This document shows, piece after piece, positions 17,586-26,680 of a stretch of DNA of 64,000 bases. The position numbers and the translations under genes are program-made. Within the stretch, counting starts at the first letter, position 1, and every line of letters begins with the position of its first letter. A model generated the notes under the pieces. It had not been told where the DNA came from. It was given only the letters and a program-made list of their open reading frames with translations, and ran no database searches. The stretch is from Streptomyces sp. YS415 (GTDB lineage: Bacteria > Actinomycetota > Actinomycetes > Streptomycetales > Streptomycetaceae): the NCBI RefSeq assembly GCF_023544665.1, contig NZ_JAMJFL010000002.1:310001-374000 (forward strand), given 5' to 3'.

Positions 17586-18380
17586 ATGTCCGGGCCCACG
17601 CCGCCGTCTCCGCTGCCCACCGAGCGGCTGCGCTTCGCCATGCCGCCGATGCACGAGTCGGTCGAGGACGAACGCCGGCACCGCAAGGAACGGCTCGCGG
17701 GCGCCCTGCGCATCTTCGGGCGCCTCGGCTTCGAGGACGGCGTCTCGGGGCACATCACCGCGCGCGACCCCGAGTTCAGCGACTGCTTCTGGGTCAACCC
17801 CTTCGGGATGCCCTTCCGGCACGTCACCGTCAGCGATCTGGTGCTGGCCAACTCCGACGGACAGGTCGTCGACGGCCGCTACCACGTCAACCAGGCCGCC
17901 TTCACCGTCCACGCCCAGGTCCACGCCGCCCGCCCCGACGTCGTCGCCGTCGCCCACTGCCACTCCGTGCACGGCCGCGCGCTCGCCGCCCTCGGCGATC
18001 TCCTCGACCCCATCACCCAGGAGAGCTGCGCCTTCTACGAGGACATCGCCCTGTACGACGCCTACAGCGGCGTCGCCGTCGACGCCCGGGAGGGCCGCCG
18101 GATCGCCGCCGCGCTCGGCTCGAACAAGGCGCTCGTCCTGCGCAACCACGGGCTGCTGACCGTGGGGGACTCGGTGGACGCGGCGGCCTGGTGGTTCCTG
18201 TCGCTGGAGCGCTCCTGCCAGGTGCAGCTGACCGCGAAGGCGGCGGGCCGGCCGGTCCTGATCGACCACAAGGCGGCCGTCGCGACCCGGGAACAGCTCG
18301 GCGGGGACCTGGTCGCGTGGATCAACTACCAGCCGATGTGGCAGGACATCAGCCGCAGCGAGCCGGATCTGCTGGGCTAG
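17586..18380 (+). CDS. Class II aldolase/adducin-family protein
   Basis: A 264-residue class II aldolase-fold protein. The SGHITARDP segment, the histidine pair in AHCHSVHGRAL and the later LRNHGLLTVG supply the metal-binding histidines typical of fuculose-phosphate aldolase-type enzymes. The start has a strong AGGAGG (17573-17578) 7 bases upstream. Substrate unknown; related proteins are annotated as sugar-phosphate aldolases or decarboxylases. Confidence 0.85.
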   Translation: MSGPTPPSPLPTERLRFAMPPMHESVEDERRHRKERLAGALRIFGRLGFEDGVSGHITARDPEFSDCFWVNPFGMPFRHVTVSDLVLANSDGQVVDGRYHVNQAAFTVHAQVHAARPDVVAVAHCHSVHGRALAALGDLLDPITQESCAFYEDIALYDAYSGVAVDAREGRRIAAALGSNKALVLRNHGLLTVGDSVDAAAWWFLSLERSCQVQLTAKAAGRPVLIDHKAAVATREQLGGDLVAWINYQPMWQDISRSEPDLLG

Positions 18381-18427
18381 CGGTGCGTCGACGGGTCCGC
18401 GATCCGGTGCTTCGTCGGGTACGCGTT

Positions 18428-19309
18428 CTAGAACCCGCGCAGCACGGCGGCCTTCGTCATCGCGAACTCCTCGTCCGTCAGGACGCCGTCCCGGTGCAGC
18501 TCGCCCAGCTCCCGCAGCCTGCGCAGGAGTACGTCGTGATGGTCGGCCGGGGGTGGTACGGCCGCCGCGAGCGGGCGCCGCGCGAACTCCACGCCGGTGC
18601 GGGTGGAGGGGTGCGGCAGCCGGGCGGTCACCGCGGTGGCGACCAGCGCGGTGAGCAGATCGCGGCGCGCGCTGCCCCACAGATCCAGGGCGTACGGGTC
18701 CTTCTCCGGCGGCAGCTTCGAGAACGACGTCTCACGGGTCACGAACCGCAGGAAGCCGTCCTCGTAACCGGAGTTGGGCAGCCACTCCACCCCGGCGACA
18801 TCGGCGAGGTCGATGATGCGGGGCCCGGTGGCCCGCTTGACCCGGTCGGAGGTGTCGGCCCAGTCGATCCGCACCCGGACACCGTCGAAGGAGACGGTGC
18901 CGTCCGAGGAACGGACCGAGACCGGCACCGGGGGACCGGGCAGCAGATAGGCCTTGGTGGGCTCGTTCGGGATCTGGTCCAGCAGCAGCGAGCGGCGGAT
19001 CTCCTCGGCCACGTACTCGGCGACCCCTCCCCGGTCGACGTCCACCGTCAGCCGGTACGGGTCCGCCGGATCGGGCAGCCGTCCGCCGGTCGCGTGCAGC
19101 AGCGGGTCGGCGCCCTCCCGCAGCCGCATCCGCAGCCGGCCCCGCTTGCGTTCGGGTTCGAAGACGACACCGGCGACGGCCTCCAGCGGTACGGAGATCT
19201 CCCCGTACGTCTGCCGGAACAGCGCCACCGAGCGGTGCAGACCCGGCGTGATCCTGACCGTGGTGCCGTCGAAGGCCCAGGTTCCGTCGCGCTGGATGAT
19301 CTCGGCCAT
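18428..19309 (-). CDS. DUF4429 / SHOCT-domain protein
   Basis: A 293-residue protein with two similar beta-rich halves (starting around GTWAFDGTTVRI and GTVSFDGVRVRI), the pattern of the DUF4429 family. A C-terminal SHOCT helix pair (LLRRLRELGELHRDGVLTDEEFA) follows. SHOCT domains are short oligomerisation elements. There is no signal peptide or membrane segment. Function unknown. Confidence 0.75.
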   Translation of the reverse strand: MAEIIQRDGTWAFDGTTVRITPGLHRSVALFRQTYGEISVPLEAVAGVVFEPERKRGRLRMRLREGADPLLHATGGRLPDPADPYRLTVDVDRGGVAEYVAEEIRRSLLLDQIPNEPTKAYLLPGPPVPVSVRSSDGTVSFDGVRVRIDWADTSDRVKRATGPRIIDLADVAGVEWLPNSGYEDGFLRFVTRETSFSKLPPEKDPYALDLWGSARRDLLTALVATAVTARLPHPSTRTGVEFARRPLAAAVPPPADHHDVLLRRLRELGELHRDGVLTDEEFAMTKAAVLRGF

Positions 19310-19474
19310 GCAGAAATTCTCCCAGCCGGGTCAACACGGCGGACCTGGCATCACTCCCCACCGGCCATCCACGGACCGGACCTGCGGGGCGCGGCCGGGG
19401 TGGCGTAGGGCACAATTCGCTGTCATCGCACTGGAGTTGTATCGGTACCGAGCGTAGGGAAGGCGGCGTCGGAC

Positions 19475-20752
19475 GTGGCGGTGCAGGAGGCGAGACAGGG
19501 CTCGGACGGGGGTGCCCACGCGGGGGGCTGCACCTGCGGGGACTGTCCGCACGGGGCGCGTGCGGGACACCGGCGGGCGGTGGCCGAATTCCTGTCGAAA
19601 CGGGACGAGTTCGCGGCCGGGCAGGGGCTGCCCGCGGCGGTCGCCCACTCGGCCTCGGCGTCCCGGCAGTGGGTCTCCGAGGAACTCACCCAGTCCGCCG
19701 ACCTGGTCGCCGAACGCGGCCGTGCCGAGGGCGACGCCCGGCTGGCCCGCCTGTGGCGCCGCACCGCGTACACCCTGTGGGCCCTGGTCGTCGCGCTGCT
19801 CCTGGTCCAGTCCCTCACCGCGATCGGCGCCGGCTGGAGCAGCGCCCGTACGGCCGGACTGCTGGCGGCGGTGGTGACGGCGGGCGCGCTGACCGCCGCG
19901 TCCTGGCTGCACCGCGCCCGGGGCGGCGCGCTGGCCCCCGTCATCGGCGAGGACAACCGGCTCTCCACCTCCCGCGCGGTGGCCGCGGCGTGGGTGCTCT
20001 TCGTGGCGTACGCGGTGCTGGTCCTCGTGGGCCGCCTCGCCGCCGCCTCCGACCCCGCCGAACGCGACGCCCTGGTCTCCGGCCTCGAACTCGCCCGTGG
20101 AGCCGGTGCGGTGACCGTCCTCGCCGTGGTCTGTGTCCTCGCCGTCCTGGTACGCCGCGTGGTGGGCCTGCGGGTGCTGGGCCAGCGCCTGCAGAAGGTG
20201 CCCGCGGACCGCCCACGCGCCGCCGACCTCCTGACCGACGACGCGGGCCGGGGGACCTTCGCCGACATCCAGTACGTCGTCGTCAGCGCGGTGGCCCTGC
20301 TGTTCGCCGCGGTACGCCTGGCCCGCCGCCCCGACCAACTCCCGGACCTGCCCTGGGCTCTGGCGGTGATCGTCCTGATCTCCGCGGCGACCTATCTGGC
20401 CGGCAAGTACGCCGAGGGCGGCCGACCGGTGATCCTCTCCGTGGTCCGCAGCCGCGAGGCCGGCGCTCTGGACGGCCCCATCCGGACCGGCGACGACATC
20501 GAGATCCGGGGCGCCGGCTTCGTCCCGCCCGGCGCGGGCACGGCCGACCGGCTCTCCCGCATGGTCGTCCGCATCGGCCCGGTCAACGTCCACGTCCCCC
20601 TGGTCCCGGTGGCCGGAGGCTTCAGCAACCCCACGGACACGGTCCTCACGGTCCCGGTTCCCGCGGATGTGGAGCCGGGCAGGGTGGAGGTACAGGTCGT
20701 GACGGCCGCGGGGGTGGAGACCGGGCGGTACGCGATCGATGTGACGGAGTGA
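19475..20752 (+). CDS. Polytopic membrane protein with CxCxxC N-terminus and Ig-like C-terminus
   Basis: A 425-residue protein. The N-terminus has a small CTCGDC cysteine cluster. About six hydrophobic helices follow (starting at TLWALVVALLLVQSL), then a beta-rich domain of about 100 residues beginning DDIEIRGAGF that resembles IPT/TIG-type folds. GTG 19475 is preceded by GGGAAGG. Function unknown; the cysteine cluster may bind a metal. Confidence 0.7.
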   Translation: MAVQEARQGSDGGAHAGGCTCGDCPHGARAGHRRAVAEFLSKRDEFAAGQGLPAAVAHSASASRQWVSEELTQSADLVAERGRAEGDARLARLWRRTAYTLWALVVALLLVQSLTAIGAGWSSARTAGLLAAVVTAGALTAASWLHRARGGALAPVIGEDNRLSTSRAVAAAWVLFVAYAVLVLVGRLAAASDPAERDALVSGLELARGAGAVTVLAVVCVLAVLVRRVVGLRVLGQRLQKVPADRPRAADLLTDDAGRGTFADIQYVVVSAVALLFAAVRLARRPDQLPDLPWALAVIVLISAATYLAGKYAEGGRPVILSVVRSREAGALDGPIRTGDDIEIRGAGFVPPGAGTADRLSRMVVRIGPVNVHVPLVPVAGGFSNPTDTVLTVPVPADVEPGRVEVQVVTAAGVETGRYAIDVTE

Positions 20753-20904
20753 CCGGCGGGGGAGGTTCACGGCAGGGGTGCTCCGGGGTGGGGGCGAAAA
20801 ACCGTCAACCCGGAGAAAATGGTCTGGTCAGGATTGAGCGGGCCCCACTCGGTGAACGTATCGTCCCTTGAGGGGCACGTCCCGACGGGCGAGAGGCGGC
20901 ACCG

Positions 20905-21459
20905 ATGACTCACGGCTTCCGTACCGACACACATGACCCCTATCTGGACGGCGGCCACGACTGGCGGGACCTGGCAACCCGCTACGCACTCCTCCCGCTC
21001 CGCCTCTTCCTGGGCGTCACCTTCATCTACGCCTCCCTCGACAAGCTCACCGACAGCTCCTTCCTGCAGGACTCCGGGTCGGGCTCCATCGGCGACATGA
21101 TGCGCGCCGTCCGCGACTCCTCCGCCGTCCCCTCCTTGGTCGACACCGCCCTGGAGAACCCCGTCGCCTTCGGCTACACCATCGCCTTCGGCGAACTGGC
21201 CGTCGGCATCGGCACCCTCCTCGGCCTCTTCGCCCGCCTCGCGGCCCTCGGCGGCGCCCTGATCTCGCTCAGCCTGTGGCTGACGGTGAGCTGGGCCGCG
21301 GACCCCTACTACTACGGCAACGACCTCGCCTACCTGATGGCCTGGCTGCCCCTGGTCCTCGCCGGCGCCCCCTACCTCTCGCTGGACGCCCTGCTCCACG
21401 CCCGCAGACGCCGGCGAGCCGGCTACCAGCAGACGCCGACCGGCACGGGCTACCACTAG
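20905..21459 (+). CDS. DoxX-family membrane protein
   Basis: A 184-residue DoxX-like protein with about four membrane helices (LRLFLGVTFIYASLDKL, IAFGELAVGIGTLLGLF, LISLSLWLTVSWA, LAYLMAWLPLVLAGA). It has a Gln/Thr/Gly-rich tail ending GTGYH at a TAG codon. DoxX proteins are associated with respiratory or redox membrane complexes. The ribosome-binding site GAGAGGCGG lies upstream of ATG 20905. The repeats after its stop suggest that the tail was once longer. Confidence 0.82.
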   Translation: MTHGFRTDTHDPYLDGGHDWRDLATRYALLPLRLFLGVTFIYASLDKLTDSSFLQDSGSGSIGDMMRAVRDSSAVPSLVDTALENPVAFGYTIAFGELAVGIGTLLGLFARLAALGGALISLSLWLTVSWAADPYYYGNDLAYLMAWLPLVLAGAPYLSLDALLHARRRRRAGYQQTPTGTGYH

Positions 21460-21689
21460 CCGCCGACGGGCCACGGCTACCGGCAGGCGCCGACCACTGC
21501 CGGTTACCGGCAGGCGGCCACCGGCACCGGCTGTCGGCAGGCGGCGGTCGGCACCGGCTGTCGGCAGGCGGCGCGGAGCCCCCGTACTGGCAGGCGCCGT
21601 CCGGCAGCGGGTACCACTAGCCGCCGACCGGCCACGGCTGCCGGCAGGCGCCGACCACTGCCGGTTACCGGCAGGCGGCCACCGGCACC
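21451..21689 (+). repeat. Degenerate repeat tract with 78-bp duplication after DoxX
   Basis: Two 78-bp copies (21451-21528 and 21612-21689) differ at two bases, and both begin with the last codons and stop of the DoxX gene. Smaller units coding TGTGCRQAA-like repeats lie between them. In-frame reading past the stop continues a low-complexity tail, and a frame change occurs around 21578. It looks like a decaying, slipping coding minisatellite. Confidence 0.8.
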
Positions 21690-21726
21690 AGCCACCCCTG
21701 GGCGGTGACCTGCACGGCTTCCCGGG

Positions 21727-21996
21727 TCACCGTGCGGTCTCCCGCTCGGCCCGCGTCGGCGTCGCCCCTGAGCCGTCGCCCGCCCGTCCCGCCCGTCCCG
21801 TCCGGCGACGCCTGCGGATGGCGCGGGCCACGATCGCCACCGCACCCGCCAGAAACAGCCCGGCCAGCACCACCGGGATCACCACGAACCACGGCGTCTC
21901 CCACGCCCCGCCCGCGTCCCCGGCATAGATGACGCCCGCGAGGGTGAGGAAGGCGCCCGCGACCAGCCGCCCGGGCTGGAACTCATGACGCAGCAC
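21727..21996 (-). CDS. Small two-helix membrane protein
   Basis: An 89-residue protein with two hydrophobic helices (LVAGAFLTLAGVIYA and WFVVIPVVLAGLFLAGAVAIV) and a very basic C-terminus. Its ATG overlaps the end of the upstream PspC-domain gene by 14 bp, so it is translated from the same message. Function unknown; the setting suggests envelope stress. Confidence 0.7.
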   Translation of the reverse strand: MLRHEFQPGRLVAGAFLTLAGVIYAGDAGGAWETPWFVVIPVVLAGLFLAGAVAIVARAIRRRRRTGRAGRAGDGSGATPTRAERETAR

Positions 21997-23422
21997 GCCG
22001 CACCTCCGCCTGTCCCACGCCCACGTTCAGATCGAGCTCGATCGTGCCCGCGGCCTCGGAGCCCTTGGCCGGCTTGAGCGTGACGTCCTTGTGCTTGTCC
22101 GGTGCCACGTCCACGTCCTGCTTGTCGTCGCCGGGGAGTTGGATGTCTCCCACGCCCACGGAGATCCTCACCTTCACGGTCACCTCCGGAGGCACGATCA
22201 CCTTCAGCTGCCCGACCCCGACCTCCGCGCCGGTGGTCACCGTCTTTCCGGCGGCGATCTCCAGCCGGCTCAGGTCGAGGGTGCCGGCACCGGTGCCCAG
22301 GTCGTACCGGGCGCCTACGGCCGCCACGGTGGCCGGTTTCCAGGTCGTGCGTATCCACTCGGTGCCGATGTCCTTGGGCAGGGCGGCCGAGGCGGCCAGC
22401 AGTCCCGCGGTGAGGACCGCCATGAAGACGGACCCGGCTCCGGTGCGTCCGAGGAACGCGCTGACCGCGATGCCCGCGCCGAACACGATCAGCGCGCAGG
22501 CCAGACCGGTCTGGAGGCTGGTGCCGAGCGGATGCTCGTGCCAGGTCAGGCCGGTGCCCAGGCCGCCGGCGACCAGGGCGAGCAGCAGCACCCAGCCGCC
22601 GATCCAGCGGGGGCCGCGCGGCTTCGGCGGCTCCGGGCGGCGGGCGAGCAGCTCCTCGCTGCCGTGGGGGTAGGTGCCGAGGCTGATGTTCACCGCCGCC
22701 GCGATGTCCCGGTCGCGGGAGTCGCGGGGGCCCCACAGATAGCCGGTGCCGCCGTCATGGGTGCCGTCCTTGACGATGGGGTCGCGCCACCAGGAGGGGT
22801 AGGCGGAGGGCACCGGGGGCGCCTGGGCCTCCGGCGGGGCGTCGGCGACGGCCTGCGCGGCGAGCGGGTCGGGGTCGGCGCCGCCGCGCTGCCGCGACCA
22901 GTACCCGGCGCCCGCGAGGAGCAGGGAGAGTATGACGGCGAAGGTCAGCACCCCGCCGTTCCGCAGCATGGTCAGGAACACTCCGCAGCCGACCAGCGCG
23001 AACAGCACCGCCGCCAGCGCCTGGCCGTCGACCCGGCCGGTGAGCAGCTTGCGCACCTCGTTCTCGTCCTCGTCGTCGTAGGGGACGAAGAGCCAGGCGA
23101 AGCCGTAGAAGATCAGGCCGAGGCCGCCGGTCGCGGAGAGCACGGTCAGGGTGATCCGGAAGATCACCGGGTCCATGTCGCACTGCCGGCCGAGGCCCGC
23201 GCACACCCCGGCGAGCAGCTTGTGCCGCCGGTCCCGCCGGAACCGGTCGGGCGGCCCGGCACCCGGCCCCTCTTCCCGCGCGCTCGCCCGCCCGTGTGCG
23301 CGTGAGCCCGCGCCGGGAACGGAGTCCGCGGCGGGCGCGGCACCCCGCGGTCCGGTGCCCGCGGCGGGGCCCGGGCCGGAGCCGGGTCCCGGACCCGTCG
23401 CGGCGTGCTCGTGATCGGTCAT
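21983..23422 (-). CDS. PspC-domain membrane protein with LiaF-like C-terminus
   Basis: After a Gly/Pro-rich N-terminus comes a PspC domain (RHKLLAGVCAGLGRQ, then DPVIFRITLTVL and a membrane helix). Several more membrane segments follow, then a C-terminal beta-helix-like domain with GVGQLKVIVPP and GVGDIQLPG, as in the LiaF/DUF4097-type domains that sense envelope damage. The likely start is ATG 23422 (TDHEHAATG); the open frame continues upstream to 23560 into the divergent promoter. It faces a PspC histidine kinase, suggesting a common signalling system. Confidence 0.8.
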   Translation of the reverse strand: MTDHEHAATGPGPGSGPGPAAGTGPRGAAPAADSVPGAGSRAHGRASAREEGPGAGPPDRFRRDRRHKLLAGVCAGLGRQCDMDPVIFRITLTVLSATGGLGLIFYGFAWLFVPYDDEDENEVRKLLTGRVDGQALAAVLFALVGCGVFLTMLRNGGVLTFAVILSLLLAGAGYWSRQRGGADPDPLAAQAVADAPPEAQAPPVPSAYPSWWRDPIVKDGTHDGGTGYLWGPRDSRDRDIAAAVNISLGTYPHGSEELLARRPEPPKPRGPRWIGGWVLLLALVAGGLGTGLTWHEHPLGTSLQTGLACALIVFGAGIAVSAFLGRTGAGSVFMAVLTAGLLAASAALPKDIGTEWIRTTWKPATVAAVGARYDLGTGAGTLDLSRLEIAAGKTVTTGAEVGVGQLKVIVPPEVTVKVRISVGVGDIQLPGDDKQDVDVAPDKHKDVTLKPAKGSEAAGTIELDLNVGVGQAEVRRAAS

Positions 23423-23601
23423 GGGTCCATGGTGACGGGCGCGGCGCCCCGGCGGCAGTGGGAACGACCCTGGCCGGACCCTGATATCGCCCCTGAGCCG
23501 GGGCCCGGGACGCGTTCGAGCCGAGGGGCGCCCGGAGATCGGGGGAGTCTCGGGGGTCAACCCTGATGCTCCGCTCCGCCGCTCGTGTGACCATCGGTGG
23601 C

Positions 23602-24894
23602 ATGTCGGAAGCCGCAGCAGCGCCCCTCGCCGAACCGCGGCCGCCGCGCAAGCTCTACCGCAGCAGCGACGGACGCTGGCTCGGAGGCGTGGCGCGGGGG
23701 CTCGCCGGGCACCTCGGGCTGCCGGTGATCTGGGTGCGGCTCGTCTTCGTCGGCCTCTTCATGGCCGACGGCCTCGGCGCTCTGCTGTACGCCGCGTTCT
23801 GGTTCTTCGTGCCGCTCGGCGTCGGCGGCGTCGCGGGACAGCGCCCGCCCTCCCTCGTCGGCACCGAGACCTCGGCGGACGGCCGCCGCAGACTGGTCGC
23901 CCGCAAGCCGGACAAGGGCCAGATCGTCGCGCTGCTCCTCATGGTCGTGGTCGCCATGGTCTTCGTGGGCAGCGTCGACGTCGGCACCGGCGCGCAGGCC
24001 TATCTGTGGCCCGCCGTGCTGGTCAGCGCGGGCGTCGCCCTGGTCTGGCGGCAGGCGGACAACGCCCGCAGGGCCCGCTGGATGGAGGTCGGCCGCCGCC
24101 GGCGCACCCTGACCCTGCTGCGCGCGGCAGGCGGAGTGCTGCTGGTCACCGCCGGTGTGTCCGGCATCTTCGTGCTGCAGGGCTCCGCCGCCCACCTCGG
24201 CTCCGTGCTCCAGGCGGCCCTCGCGGTGCTCGTCGGCATAACGCTCCTCGCGGGCCCCTATCTCGTCCGCATGACCCAGGACCTCTCCGAGGAGCGGCTG
24301 ATGCGCATCCGCGCCCAGGAGCGCGCCGAAGTGGCCGCCCATGTCCACGACTCGGTGCTGCACACCCTGACCCTGATCCAGCGCAACGCGGAGAACGCCG
24401 GCGAGGTCCGCCGCCTCGCCCGCGCCCAGGAGCGCGATCTGCGCACCTGGCTCTACAAGCCGGAGGGCACCGGCAAGGACGAGGCCGAGGAGCCCGACAC
24501 CCTCGCCGACGCGGTCCGGCGCAACGCCGCTGAGGTGGAGGACAAGCACGGCGTCCCGATAGAGGTCGTCGTGGTCGGCGACTGCCCGCTCGACGAGAGG
24601 ATCGGCGCACAGATGCAGGCGGCGCGCGAAGCGATGGTGAACGCCGCCAAGTACGGTGGCGAGGGCGGCGCCGTGCAGGTCTACGCAGAGGTCGAGGGGA
24701 AGACGGTCTTCGTGTCCGTCCGGGACCGCGGTCCCGGCTTCGATCTCGATTCGATACCCGCCGACCGCATGGGCGTCAGAGAATCGATCATCGGCCGCAT
24801 GGAGCGCTACGGCGGTACGGCGCGGTTGCGCGCGGTGCCCGACGGCGGCACGGAGGTCGAACTGGAGATGGAGAGGGCGGAGAAGACGTCATGA
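23602..24894 (+). CDS. PspC-domain sensor histidine kinase
   Basis: The N-terminal PspC domain (KLYRSSDGRWLGGVARGL) is followed by about five membrane helices. A HisKA_3-type dimerisation helix has the phospho-acceptor His249 in HVHDSVLHTLTL, and a HATPase domain has DRGPGFDLD. The two-component partner starts at the ATGA overlap. I chose ATG 23602 (SEAAAAPLAEP); an ATG at 23566 is in frame. By analogy with LiaS-type systems it probably responds to cell-envelope stress. Confidence 0.88.
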   Translation: MSEAAAAPLAEPRPPRKLYRSSDGRWLGGVARGLAGHLGLPVIWVRLVFVGLFMADGLGALLYAAFWFFVPLGVGGVAGQRPPSLVGTETSADGRRRLVARKPDKGQIVALLLMVVVAMVFVGSVDVGTGAQAYLWPAVLVSAGVALVWRQADNARRARWMEVGRRRRTLTLLRAAGGVLLVTAGVSGIFVLQGSAAHLGSVLQAALAVLVGITLLAGPYLVRMTQDLSEERLMRIRAQERAEVAAHVHDSVLHTLTLIQRNAENAGEVRRLARAQERDLRTWLYKPEGTGKDEAEEPDTLADAVRRNAAEVEDKHGVPIEVVVVGDCPLDERIGAQMQAAREAMVNAAKYGGEGGAVQVYAEVEGKTVFVSVRDRGPGFDLDSIPADRMGVRESIIGRMERYGGTARLRAVPDGGTEVELEMERAEKTS

Positions 24895-25601
24895 GTGACG
24901 AGGCAAGCGGTACGGCGGAGGCCACCGGCAGCGCGAGTGAGCGCCGGGTGCGTGTGGTCCTCGTCGACGACCACCGGATGTTCCGTACGGGGGTCCAGGC
25001 CGAGATCGGGCAGACCGAGCAGACCGGCGTCGAGGTCGTCGGCGAGGCCGCGGACGTCGACCAGGCGGTCACGGTCATCACCGCGACCCGTCCCGAGGTC
25101 GTCCTCCTCGATGTGCACCTGCCGGGCGGCGGCGGCGTCGAAGTGCTGCGCCGCTGCGCCCCGTTGATGGCGGACGCGACGGAGCCCGTCCGCTTCCTGG
25201 CGCTGTCCGTCTCGGACGCCGCGGAGGATGTGATCGGGGTGATCCGGGGCGGTGCGCGGGGCTATGTGACCAAGACGATCACCGGCACCGACCTGGTCGA
25301 CTCCATCTTCCGGGTGCAGGAGGGGGACGCGGTCTTCTCGCCGCGGCTGGCGGGATTCGTCCTCGACGCGTTCGCCTCCACCGACGCCCCTCCGGTCGAC
25401 GAGGACCTGGACCGGCTCACCCAGCGCGAGCGCGAGGTGCTGCGGCTCATCGCCCGGGGGTACGCCTACAAGGAGATCGCCAAGCAGCTGTTCATCTCGG
25501 TGAAGACGGTCGAGTCGCATGTCTCGGCGGTGCTGCGCAAGCTCCAGCTCTCCAACCGGCACGAGCTGACCCGGTGGGCGACGGCCCGACGGCTGGTCTG
25601 A
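24891..25601 (+). CDS. LuxR-family response regulator
   Basis: A 236-residue NarL/LuxR response regulator. The receiver domain has VVLVDDHRMF and phospho-acceptor Asp74 in LLDVHLPG; the conserved Lys is in VTKTITG. The C-terminal HTH is LTQREREVLRLIARGY followed by IAKQLFISVKTVESH. It overlaps the kinase stop by ATGA. It probably controls the local PspC/LiaF-like genes as well as envelope genes elsewhere. Confidence 0.92.
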   Translation: MSDEASGTAEATGSASERRVRVVLVDDHRMFRTGVQAEIGQTEQTGVEVVGEAADVDQAVTVITATRPEVVLLDVHLPGGGGVEVLRRCAPLMADATEPVRFLALSVSDAAEDVIGVIRGGARGYVTKTITGTDLVDSIFRVQEGDAVFSPRLAGFVLDAFASTDAPPVDEDLDRLTQREREVLRLIARGYAYKEIAKQLFISVKTVESHVSAVLRKLQLSNRHELTRWATARRLV

Positions 25602-25615
25602 GCGCGCGGCACGCC

Positions 25616-26680
25616 TCACACGACCCGGGTCGCCCCGGCGAACGGCATCTCGGTGATCGGTGCCACCCGGACCGGAGCGGACGGGTTGGGGGCGTGGATC
25701 ATCTGGCCGTTGCCGACGTAGAGGCCGACGTGGGTGATGCCGGAGTAGAAGAACACCAGGTCGCCCGGGAGGAGTTCGGAGCGGGAGACCCGGCGGCCGG
25801 TGTCGATCTGGGCGTAGGTGGTGCGGGGCAGCGAGACGCCCGCGGCGCGGTAGGCGGCCTGGGTCAGTCCCGAGCAGTCGAAGGCGTTCGGGCCGGTGGC
25901 GCCCCACACATAGGGGCTGCCGAGCTTCTGGTAGGCGTAGGCGACGGCGTCCGCCGCACGGGAGTCCGGCGCCTGGCCGGTGGCCGCCGCGGGGGCCGCC
26001 AGGGGCGCCCGCTGGTCCGACGCGGAGCGGGTGGCGCGCTCGCCCGTGCCCTCGCCGGTCTCCGCGCGCTCCTCGGCCGACAGCCGGGACAGCAGCCGGT
26101 TGGCGGCGTCCAGCTTTCCGGTGATCGTCCGCTTGTGCCGCTTCAGCTCCGCCTGGCGTGAGGTGAGAGAGGCCAGTTCGACGCGCGCCGCTCCGCGCAA
26201 CTGCTCGATGGCGCGGAGCTGTTTGCGGACGTCGGCGACGGAGGCGGCCTGCCGGGTGCCGACGCGCTCGGCGAACTCGGCGCCCTCCAGGTACCGCTCG
26301 GGGTCGTCGGTGAGGGCGAGCTGCACGGCGGGGTCGAGACCGCCGTCGCGGTACTGTGCCGCGGCCATCGAACCCAGCGCATCCCGGGCCGAGTTGAGCT
26401 TCTCCGTCCTGCGGGCGGCCTCGTCGCGCAGTGATGTCAGCCGGGTCTCGGCCGCGTCCGCCTTCTCCTTCGCGCCGTTGTACTTCTCGGTGGCGGCCTC
26501 CGCCTCCCGGTACAGCCGGTCCACCTCCGCCTTGACCTGCGCCGGTGTCCGCTGGGGCTCGGCGTGCCCGGTCCCGTCGAAGCCCGTCGCGGTCGCCACG
26601 CCCGCGAGGGCGACGGTGGCGGCCGTACGGACGGTGGTGCCGCCGGCCGAGCGCTGTCGGGGCTTGCGGTGCGCTGCCAT
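25616..26680 (-). CDS. Secreted NlpC/P60 peptidoglycan hydrolase
   Basis: A 354-residue secreted hydrolase. A signal sequence (AAHRKPRQRS, hydrophobic stretch, GHA-EP) precedes a long coiled coil (about residues 40-200) and a C-terminal NlpC/P60 domain with catalytic Cys in NAFDCSGLTQ and His in GITHVGLYVG. It would cleave D-Glu-mDAP-type peptide bonds. The start is ATG 26680, with AAAGGA about 12 bases upstream. It resembles the RipA/SwlA-like hydrolases; its paralogue starts at 28704. Confidence 0.88.
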   Translation of the reverse strand: MAAHRKPRQRSAGGTTVRTAATVALAGVATATGFDGTGHAEPQRTPAQVKAEVDRLYREAEAATEKYNGAKEKADAAETRLTSLRDEAARRTEKLNSARDALGSMAAAQYRDGGLDPAVQLALTDDPERYLEGAEFAERVGTRQAASVADVRKQLRAIEQLRGAARVELASLTSRQAELKRHKRTITGKLDAANRLLSRLSAEERAETGEGTGERATRSASDQRAPLAAPAAATGQAPDSRAADAVAYAYQKLGSPYVWGATGPNAFDCSGLTQAAYRAAGVSLPRTTYAQIDTGRRVSRSELLPGDLVFFYSGITHVGLYVGNGQMIHAPNPSAPVRVAPITEMPFAGATRVV

